A stretch of DNA of 64,000 bases, taken from Myxococcota bacterium (GTDB lineage: Bacteria; Myxococcota_A; UBA9160; UBA4427). Every line of letters starts with the position of its first letter. Within the stretch, counting starts at the first letter, position 1. The stretch covers positions 930,001 to 994,000 of the forward strand of contig JAWKRT010000001.1 of assembly GCA_041389495.1 (NCBI GenBank), in the 5' to 3' direction. Made by a program: the position numbers and the translations under genes. Shown piece by piece: positions 1 to 6,863 of this stretch. The notes beneath the pieces are model-generated. The model had not been told where the DNA came from. It did no database searches and saw nothing but the letters and a program-made list of their open reading frames with translations.

Positions 1-619
1 GCGAGCCCGTCGAGTTCGAGTTGCGCAGGAAGAACTTGTTGATCGCCGCGACGTGGAGCCCGACGGTGTCGTCGCCGTCGCCGTCCCAGTCGCCCGTCAC
101 CGGCACTTCGTTCGCCTGACCGACGGTGTACGTGAAGAGCGCATCCGGCGCGCCGCTCGCGTTCGTGTTGCGCAGGAAGAACCGGCCGAGGCTGGGGACG
201 TAGACGCCGATCGTGTCGTCGCCGTCGCCGTCCCAGTCGCCGACGACCGGGATCTCACCCGCCTGGCCGACGCTGAACTTGAACGCCGGAACGTCGGGCG
301 CGCCCGCGCTGTTGCTGTTCCGGAGGAAGAAGCGCTGGTTCGACGGGACGTAGACGCCGGGCGTGTCCGTTCCGTCGCCGTCCCAGTCGCCCATCAGCGT
401 GATCTCTCCGGCCTGGCCGACGGTGTAGTTGAACGCCGTGATCTCGGGCGCGCCGCCGCTCAGCGTGTTGCGGAGGAAGAAGCGGCTGAGCGTCGTGTTC
501 ACGACGCCGACCGAGTCGCCGCTCGGCCCGCCGCCGGGCCCCGCGAGCGATGCATCGAACGAGAGGATGGAGCAGAGCGCGGCCACAGCCGAAGCCGTGC
601 AGAACTGTCGAAGCTTCAT
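1..619 (-). CDS. Secreted GDWDGDG-repeat protein, 3' end cut by window edge
   Basis: The ATG is at 619-617; 206 codons are visible and the C-terminus runs off the window, so there is no stop. The N-terminus is a signal peptide (MKLRQFCTASAVAALCSI..., probable cleavage after SLA near residue 26). The rest is a tandem repeat of about 49-50 residues, each containing FFLRN, a V/I-G-Q-A turn and an aspartate-rich GDWDGDGxDT loop resembling the calcium-binding loops of FG-GAP/VCBS-type propeller repeats. Three repeats and the start of a fourth are visible. The role is likely an extracellular structural or adhesive protein. It lies 200 bp downstream of the glycan operon on the same strand. Whether it ends in a PEP-CTERM anchor cannot be seen here. 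Confidence 0.85.
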   Translation of the reverse strand, partial: MKLRQFCTASAVAALCSILSFDASLAGPGGGPSGDSVGVVNTTLSRFFLRNTLSGGAPEITAFNYTVGQAGEITLMGDWDGDGTDTPGVYVPSNQRFFLRNSNSAGAPDVPAFKFSVGQAGEIPVVGDWDGDGDDTIGVYVPSLGRFFLRNTNASGAPDALFTYTVGQANEVPVTGDWDGDGDDTVGLHVAAINKFFLRNSNSTGS

Positions 620-817
620 CGAACGACTCCTGTTCAACGTCCGGACGCCGGCACTGGGCACGCGTCCGCGCGAAGGTCGGACATCACGAGCATCGCAACG
701 CGCGCCAGAATACCCGGTTCCCGTCGCAGAATACACCCCGAACCCCGTGCCGCGGCGCGTCGAATCGATGTCGGTGGAGTCGTCGACGCGCGTCGGCGAA
801 GCGGACGACGCGCGCGA

Positions 818-2716
818 TCACTCTCCGTAGCCGAGCGCCCGGAGCTGCTCGATCGGCACCCCGCCGCTCGGCGGCTCCGCCTCGGCGCGGCCGTACTCGC
901 CAGGAAGCGTCCCGGGGAGCGGCAGGGATTCGGCGCGGGACAGCGGGGCCGACCATGCGGCGGAGGGGCGCGCTCGGAGGGGATCGCCGGTCGCGAGGTC
1001 GTGGAGCTCGCCTGCGTCCGCGCGCAGGTCGTACGCCTGGGGCGCCGTCGACACGCGGTCCCGGAGCTCGGCCGGAACGCGCGACCGGGCATCGCCGGCG
1101 GGATAGCCCGCGGCGATCACCTTCCACCGCCGGTCGCGCACGTAGCGCGCACCCGTGTGCACGGCCTCGCCGCGGACCCTCTCCTTGGCGGGCTGCTCGC
1201 CGCGCACGCGCGCGAGCACGTCCGACCCCGACACGCCGGGCTCGGCGGGCAGACCGACCGCCGCCAGGACGGTCGGAAGCAGATCGACCTGCTCGACGAG
1301 CTCGTCGGAGCGTCCCGTGGCGACCGCGTGTGGGAGCTTCACGACGAGCGGCACGCGGATCACCTCGTCGTGGAGCGAGAACGTGTGGCCGACGAAGTCG
1401 CCGCGCTCGAACAGCGTTTCGCCGTGGTCGGAGGTCACGATGACGAGCGCGCCGTCCCAGACTCCGATCTCGCGCAGCCGGTCGAAGAGCGCGCCGAGCG
1501 TGCGATCCGTCGATCGGACCCCCTCGTCGTAGCCGCGGACCATCGCCTCGCGCGACGGGTACCGGTCGAGCGCCAGGTAGCGCAGCGCGGGAATCGCGCG
1601 CAGCGCGCGCCACGCGCCACTGGACCCGGCGGCGTCGTCGCCCGCATCCGCGCGACGAACGCCCGGATACGGGCCGTGGATGTCGTACGTGTGGACGAAC
1701 AGGAACGTCGGCCGCCTCGGCGCGGCGCCGAGCGCGTCGAAGATCGTCGGGAGCATGCTCGGGAGTCCGACGCGGGTGTGCTCGACCCACGTCTCGAAGC
1801 CGCGCGCGATCCCGTGTCCGCGGTGCACGATTCCACCCGCGGTGAAGGCGAGCGTCCGGTAGCCGGCGTCGCGAAGGCGCGATGCGAGCGTCGGCGGCGC
1901 GTCGGACATCGGGAACAGCGGGGCGTCGTGGCCGGCGCGGTGCTCGCTCGGATAGAGGCCCGTGAACATCGACGCATGCGTCGCGAGCGTGTACGGCGCG
2001 ACCGCGAAGGCCTCGTCGAACACGAGGCTCTCTCGCGCGAGGGCGTCGAGGGTCGGGCTCGGCGACGGGTCGGCGCCGTAGACGCCGAGGCGATCCGCGC
2101 GCAGCGTGTCGAGCGAGACGAGGACGACGTCGGGCGGTCCGTCGCGTCGGGGTCGAGCCGCGGGTGTGGAGCACACGACGTGCGGCGCGGCCCACGCGAC
2201 CCAGTCCGAGTCCGCCGAGCCGTTGCGGCCGGTCGTCGTCTCGAGAACGAGCTCGACGCCGTCTCCTCCTGCGAAGCGCGCGTCGTCGGGGAGCGCGACG
2301 ACGCGGTCGAGCCACGCCGGCGCTCCGAGTGCCGCCGGCGCGAGATCTTCTTCGAAGACCGTGCGCTCGTCGTCGCCGCGCCGGAGGGCGACGCGGAAGG
2401 TCGCCCCGTCGCTGCGCGCCCACGCCTCCTCCTTGAGTCCGAGCGCGAAGCGCAGCTCGCAGCCGGCGGGGGCGTGTCGCAGCCGCACCGCCAGGCGGCT
2501 CGGCGGGTGCTGGAACAGCGCGAGTCGCCGGTCCTCGCCCATCGTCCACACGACGTCGGAGGGGGCGTGGCCAGTGAGGACGGCGAGCTCCGCGCTGCTC
2601 GCGCCGATCGCCTGATAGTCGGCGGCGCGCTCTTCGGTGCGCGCACACGCCACCGCGAGACCGAGGCCCGCCACGAGCAGCGCGCGCACCTCCCGCGCGC
2701 ACCACTCACGCCGCAT
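818..2716 (-). CDS. Sulfatase/alkaline-phosphatase-fold lipoprotein with N-terminal beta-sandwich
   Basis: The protein has 632 aa. The ATG at 2716 overlaps the stop of the upstream GT4 gene by 11 nt, which supports this start over longer in-frame ones. It begins with a lipoprotein signal (LAVAC, Cys24). Residues about 45-181 form a beta-rich domain, and the sulfatase domain starts near residue 194 (SLDTLRADRLG; metal-site SDHGE further on). The usual formylglycine motif C/S-x-P-x-R is absent; TLATH stands at the equivalent place. The nucleophile is therefore probably Thr, as in phosphoglycerol or phosphoethanolamine transferases, or the enzyme is not a classical sulfatase. As the last gene of the glycan operon it may modify the exported polysaccharide in the periplasm. 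Substrate unknown. Confidence 0.85.
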   Translation of the reverse strand: MRREWCAREVRALLVAGLGLAVACARTEERAADYQAIGASSAELAVLTGHAPSDVVWTMGEDRRLALFQHPPSRLAVRLRHAPAGCELRFALGLKEEAWARSDGATFRVALRRGDDERTVFEEDLAPAALGAPAWLDRVVALPDDARFAGGDGVELVLETTTGRNGSADSDWVAWAAPHVVCSTPAARPRRDGPPDVVLVSLDTLRADRLGVYGADPSPSPTLDALARESLVFDEAFAVAPYTLATHASMFTGLYPSEHRAGHDAPLFPMSDAPPTLASRLRDAGYRTLAFTAGGIVHRGHGIARGFETWVEHTRVGLPSMLPTIFDALGAAPRRPTFLFVHTYDIHGPYPGVRRADAGDDAAGSSGAWRALRAIPALRYLALDRYPSREAMVRGYDEGVRSTDRTLGALFDRLREIGVWDGALVIVTSDHGETLFERGDFVGHTFSLHDEVIRVPLVVKLPHAVATGRSDELVEQVDLLPTVLAAVGLPAEPGVSGSDVLARVRGEQPAKERVRGEAVHTGARYVRDRRWKVIAAGYPAGDARSRVPAELRDRVSTAPQAYDLRADAGELHDLATGDPLRARPSAAWSAPLSRAESLPLPGTLPGEYGRAEAEPPSGGVPIEQLRALGYGE

Positions 2717-4052
2717 ACATCGCCTCGAGCTCGCGCGCGTGGTCGCGCACGTCCTTGACCGCGGGGACGCGGGCGCGGAGGCGGTCGAGCAGGGCGGGGT
2801 CGGCGGCGAGGCGCTCGATCGCGGCGCGCAGGGCGCGCGCGTCGGCCGGTGCGAAGACGAGGCCGGCGCCGGTGTCGCCGACGAACTCGCGCTGGCCGCC
2901 GTGGTCGGCGGCGACGACGGGGAGGCCGGCGAGGAAGGCCTCGTGGATCGTGAGCGGCGAGTTCTCGTACCAGAGCGAGGGGACGACGAGGACGTCGGCC
3001 GCGGCGAGCAGGCGCGGCACGTCGGCCGGCGCATAGCGCGCGCCGAGGCGGATGTGCGGCGCGCCCGCGGCGAGGCGGCGCAGCGCGCCCTCGTAGTCGT
3101 CGAAGCCGTCGAAGGGGACGGCGTGGCCGTGCACGTCGAGCGTGGCGCGCGCGGGGTCGATGCCGCGGAACGCCTCGAGCAGCAGGTGGACGCCCTTCGA
3201 CGGGATCCACGTGCCGAGATAGGCGGCGCGCAGCGGGGCGCCGGCCGTGCGCGGCGCGCGCGCGAACCCCTTCCACGGTGCGAGGTCGAAGCCGTTGTCG
3301 GAGACGACGATGCGCGCCGGGTCGACGAGGCCCTCGCCGACGAAGACTCCGCGGAGGAAGTGCGACGGCGAGACGAAGAGGTCGACCTGCTCGCACATCG
3401 CGCGCACGGCGCGCTCGCGCGCCGCGATCTGCGCGACGGCGTCGTCTTCGCGCGCGAAGGGACGGGCGGCGATGCGGCGGTAGAGCGCGCGCGGCAGCCG
3501 CAGGTCGGCCAGCCAGCGCGCGCGCTCGAGGAGGGCGCGCGCGCGCGCGTGGCCGCCGCGCACGCGCAGCTGCATCGCCACGCAGCGCACGCAGTCCGCG
3601 CGCGCGTGCGAAGGGCAGGGCGCGAGGTCGTCGCGCAGGCGCTGGCCGCGCGGACACGCGAGCCAGAAGTCGTGCAGCGTGAACACGACGCGGATGCCGC
3701 GCCGCTTCGCCTCGTCGACGCACGTCGTCGACAGGCACGTGACGTGGTGGAAGTGCACGACGTCGGGCCGCTCGCGGTCGAGGAAGGCGCCGAACGCGCG
3801 CGCGGCCGGCGCGCTCTCGTACGTCTCGGCGAACGACGCGAGGTCGCGGAAGGTGCGGTTCAGGCGCGCGACGCGGAGCCCCTCGTGCACGCCGTCGTCG
3901 ACGGCGTACTCGGGGCGCGCGGAGTCCGCCGTGCGGTGGAAGACGACGACGTCGTGGCGCTCCGCCTGCGCGCGCGCGAGCGCCTCGACGTAGTTCTCGG
4001 AGCCCGCGCGCGAGTCGGGCGGGAAGGCGTGCAGCGCGTGCGCGATCTTCAC
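2706..4052 (-). CDS. GT4-family glycosyltransferase
   Basis: The protein has 448 aa. The GTG start at 4052 forms a GTGA overlap with the stop of the preceding GT2 gene, so translation is probably coupled. It is a two-Rossmann GT-B enzyme. The N-terminal half has KIAHALHAFPP and an AGSENYV nucleotide-site loop. The C-terminal half has GTWIPSKGVHLLLEAF and the donor-binding ENSPLTIHEAFLAGLPVV stretch with the E-x7-E pattern. A Cys cluster (C-x7-C-x2-C type) follows TLHDFWLACPRG, as in many GT4 enzymes of O-antigen clusters. It should act in the cytoplasm on a lipid-linked glycan. Sugar specificity cannot be read from sequence. Confidence 0.9.
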   Translation of the reverse strand: MKIAHALHAFPPDSRAGSENYVEALARAQAERHDVVVFHRTADSARPEYAVDDGVHEGLRVARLNRTFRDLASFAETYESAPAARAFGAFLDRERPDVVHFHHVTCLSTTCVDEAKRRGIRVVFTLHDFWLACPRGQRLRDDLAPCPSHARADCVRCVAMQLRVRGGHARARALLERARWLADLRLPRALYRRIAARPFAREDDAVAQIAARERAVRAMCEQVDLFVSPSHFLRGVFVGEGLVDPARIVVSDNGFDLAPWKGFARAPRTAGAPLRAAYLGTWIPSKGVHLLLEAFRGIDPARATLDVHGHAVPFDGFDDYEGALRRLAAGAPHIRLGARYAPADVPRLLAAADVLVVPSLWYENSPLTIHEAFLAGLPVVAADHGGQREFVGDTGAGLVFAPADARALRAAIERLAADPALLDRLRARVPAVKDVRDHARELEAMYAA

Positions 4053-4987
4053 CGCGCGCGCCTCGCGTCGCGGATGCCGCGGTGCTGTGCGAGCGGGCTC
4101 GCGACGGCGAGCGCCGCGATGCGCGCGAGCTGGCGCGCGCGCTCGAGCCCGCCCGGCGCATGGCGCCAGACGTAGGGGAGGTCGTGGCGCCAGTTCGCGA
4201 GCACCGCGCGCGCGACGTCGCGGCGCCGCGGCAGCGTCGCCAGCCCGAACAGCTCGTGGAGCGTCCTGTGGCAGATGCGCGTGCGCGCGTACTCGTACAG
4301 GACGGAGCGGCGGTGCGAGTGCTCGACCGCCGCGTCGGGCGCGTACGCGATCGCGTGCCCGGCCTCGATCGCGGCCTTCCCCCACGCGATGTCCTCGCCG
4401 AAGGGCGTGGCCGGGAACGGCAGCCGCTCCCAGGCCGTGCGGCGCACCGCCGAGCACACGTTGTCGAAGACGCAGAGCGCGTGGCGCTCGCCGGGCGCGA
4501 GCGCCTCGAGCGAAGGCGCGTCGAGCTTCGCGCGCGCGGGCGCGGCGCGGCCCGTGAGCCAGCCCTCGAGCTGCCGACGCGTGACGACGTCGCAGTCGGC
4601 GCGCGGGATCTGTCGGCCGTACACGCCCGCCACCTCGGGGTCGGCGAACGGCGCGGCGATCGCGCGCAGGAAGTCCTCGCCCTGCGGAACCGCGTCCTGC
4701 GTGAGCAGCACGACGACCTCGCCGCGCGTCGCGGCGATGCCGCGGTTGCGGGTCGCGCCGTGGTCGAACTCGCGCGGGGCGATCTCGTCGACGTCGAAGC
4801 CCGCGCGGCGCAGCAGCGCGACGCTCCCGTCGCGCGAGCCCGAGTCGACGGCGCGCAGCTCGAGGTCGAAGTCGCCGCGCTGCTTCGAGAGCGCGTCGGC
4901 GACGAGCGGGAGCGTGTCGGCGCCGTCCTTCACGGGCACGACCACCGAGATGCAGCGGACGGGCCCGGCGCCCTCAGCGCGCGTCAT
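4049..4987 (-). CDS. GT2-family glycosyltransferase
   Basis: The protein has 312 aa. The ATG at 4987 is preferred over a GTG two codons upstream; either way the gene overlaps the stop of the upstream GT4 by 14-20 nt. It has a GT-A fold: ISVVVPVKDGADTLP at the N-terminus, then DSGSRDGS (first Asp motif), LLTQDAVPQ (metal-binding position) and FGEDIAWGKAAI. It resembles rhamnosyltransferase-type GT2 proteins. It would transfer an NDP-activated sugar to the growing exported chain in the cytoplasm. Its position between two GT4 genes in one operon supports a role in building the repeat unit. Acceptor and donor are unknown. Confidence 0.9.
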   Translation of the reverse strand: MTRAEGAGPVRCISVVVPVKDGADTLPLVADALSKQRGDFDLELRAVDSGSRDGSVALLRRAGFDVDEIAPREFDHGATRNRGIAATRGEVVVLLTQDAVPQGEDFLRAIAAPFADPEVAGVYGRQIPRADCDVVTRRQLEGWLTGRAAPARAKLDAPSLEALAPGERHALCVFDNVCSAVRRTAWERLPFPATPFGEDIAWGKAAIEAGHAIAYAPDAAVEHSHRRSVLYEYARTRICHRTLHELFGLATLPRRRDVARAVLANWRHDLPYVWRHAPGGLERARQLARIAALAVASPLAQHRGIRDARRAR

Positions 4988-6773
4988 GGGCACGGGCTCG
5001 CGCGCTGCGGAGCTCCTCGTAGAGGCCGACGAGCTCGCGCGCGTGCTCGCCCATCGGCTTCACGCGCGGCGCGCTCGCCGCGAGCCGGCGCGCGAGCCCG
5101 GGCTCGTCGTACAGACGCCGCAGCTGCGCGGCGAGCGCATCGGCGTCGCCGGCGTCGTAGAGCAGCCCGCCGCCGTGCTCGAGCAGCTCGGCGCTGCCGC
5201 CCATGCGCGACGCGACGACCGGCACGCCCGACAGGAACGCCTCGTGGATCGTGAGCGGCGAGTTCTCGCGCCAGATCGACGGCACGACCTGGCAGTCGAT
5301 GCGCTGCTGGTGCTCGGCGACGCGCTCGGGCGGGATCCCGCCGACGAAGCGGATGCCCGGGTGCGCGGCGCGTCGCAGCAGCGCGTCCGTGTACGGCGGG
5401 TCGTAGTCGTGCGAGCCGCAGATCTCGAGCTCGGCGTCGCGGGGCATCGCGTCGAATGCGTCGATCAGCACGTGGACGCCCTTGTGCGGCACGAGCGACC
5501 CGATGAACGCATAGCGTCGCGCGCGCTCGGGAAGGTCGGTGCGCCTGCGGAAGCCCTCGGTCGCGAAGCCGTAGTCGCAGTGGACGATCTTCCCCGCGTC
5601 GAGCCCGAAGCGCGCGAGCTCGTCGCGCAGGTAGCGCGACGGGCTCACGAACGCGTCGACGAGCTCGCCGAGCTCGCGCATCGACGCCCAGCGCCGCTGG
5701 ATGCGCAGGCGCTGCTGCGAGCGCGGCACGCGCGCCGCGAGCCGCGCCGCCGCGCGCATCGGGCGCAGCCACGGGCTCGCCGCCGCGCGCGCGTCGCCCT
5801 GCTCGGCGACGATGCGCGGAGCGATCCAGCCGGCCGTGCAGTAGTCGGCGCGACCGGCCGGCACGGCCTCCGTCTCGAGCTCGATCGCGCAGCGGCCCGC
5901 CGGAAGCGTGACGTCGATGCGCAGCGGACGGCGGTCCTCCGCGCGGCGCTTCGGGTCGAGCGTCTCCTCGGCGCGCACGTCGCCGTCGACGCGCACGCGG
6001 AAGCGCACCGCGCCGCCCGGCCGCTCGAAGGTGTCGGGGTGCATCGCGGCCGCCGCGAGGAAGCGCCCGCCGCGCCCGGTCTCGACGTCGAAGCGCAGGC
6101 GCGCCGGCGGGTGCGCGACGAAGGTCGGATGCGCGGCGCCGTCGAGCGCGTAGGCGTCGCGGTACACGAACGCCGCGTCGGGCGTCTCGACGTGCGGCGC
6201 GAGCGTCGTGAGGTCGAGGCCCTCCTCGCTCGCGCCCGCGCGCGCGTGCCGCCGGCGCAGCCAGCCGCGCGCGCCGAGCCCCGTGCCCGTCATGTGCGCC
6301 GTGCAGCCCGCGCAGCGCTGCGCGTCGAGCGTCGTGCACAGGCCGAGCCGCGGGTGGAAGCGCTGGCCGCCGTTCGCGCACTCGAGCCAGTGGTCGTGCA
6401 GCGTCATCACGACCGGGATGCCGCGGCGCTTCGCGTCGCGCACCACGTCGATCGACAGGTTGATCAGGTGCTGCACGTGCACGACGTCGGGCCGGAACTC
6501 GTCGAGCACCTCGGTCATGCGCCGGTCGACCGCGGGGTTGCGGTACGTCTCCTCGAACCCGCGCAGCCGGTGGTTGTTGACGATCTCGTACGTGAACACC
6601 TTGCCGCGCCGGCCGCGGCGCAGCGCGTAGTTCGGCGCGTCGGGCACCACCTCGCTGTACGCGATCGCGACCTCGTGCTCGGCCGCGAGGCGCTGCGTGA
6701 GGTTCTCGGTGTACACCTCGACGCCCGCGACGTGGCGCGGCAGGAAGTCGTGGACGATGTGGAGGACGCGCAT
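4974..6773 (-). CDS. GT4-family glycosyltransferase with internal beta-sandwich insertion
   Basis: The protein has 599 aa, about 150 longer than a normal GT4. Residues 1-180 are the first Rossmann half (MRVLHIVHDFLPRHVAG, TLHDHWLECANG, then a C-x7-C-x2-C cluster). Residues about 185-325 are a beta-rich insertion (HPPARLRFDV, AVRFRVRVDGD, ending in AGWIAPRIV). The second Rossmann half follows (GSLVPHKGVHVLIDAF, ENSPLTIHEAFLSGVPVV). The inserted module resembles the N-terminal domain of the sulfatase-like protein of the same operon. It sits 90 bp downstream of the methyltransferase/coiled-coil gene and overlaps the GT2 gene. The insertion could bind glycan or a partner; this is inference. Confidence 0.88.
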   Translation of the reverse strand: MRVLHIVHDFLPRHVAGVEVYTENLTQRLAAEHEVAIAYSEVVPDAPNYALRRGRRGKVFTYEIVNNHRLRGFEETYRNPAVDRRMTEVLDEFRPDVVHVQHLINLSIDVVRDAKRRGIPVVMTLHDHWLECANGGQRFHPRLGLCTTLDAQRCAGCTAHMTGTGLGARGWLRRRHARAGASEEGLDLTTLAPHVETPDAAFVYRDAYALDGAAHPTFVAHPPARLRFDVETGRGGRFLAAAAMHPDTFERPGGAVRFRVRVDGDVRAEETLDPKRRAEDRRPLRIDVTLPAGRCAIELETEAVPAGRADYCTAGWIAPRIVAEQGDARAAASPWLRPMRAAARLAARVPRSQQRLRIQRRWASMRELGELVDAFVSPSRYLRDELARFGLDAGKIVHCDYGFATEGFRRRTDLPERARRYAFIGSLVPHKGVHVLIDAFDAMPRDAELEICGSHDYDPPYTDALLRRAAHPGIRFVGGIPPERVAEHQQRIDCQVVPSIWRENSPLTIHEAFLSGVPVVASRMGGSAELLEHGGGLLYDAGDADALAAQLRRLYDEPGLARRLAASAPRVKPMGEHARELVGLYEELRSARARAHDAR

Positions 6774-6863
6774 GACGACGGCGGGCGAGTCTAGGCCCCA
6801 TCCTGTGGGCGCGCCCGGGCGCTCGCCGTAGGTGCGCCCCCGGGCGCTCGCGCGCGCCGGCGC

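Noticed and set aside
53..2758. Very long plus-strand frame of 901 codons opposite the sulfatase-like and repeat-protein genes
   Set aside because: It is the shadow of minus-strand genes in very GC-rich DNA: the product is Arg/Ala-rich low-complexity without motifs, while the opposite strand has clear signal peptides and domains.
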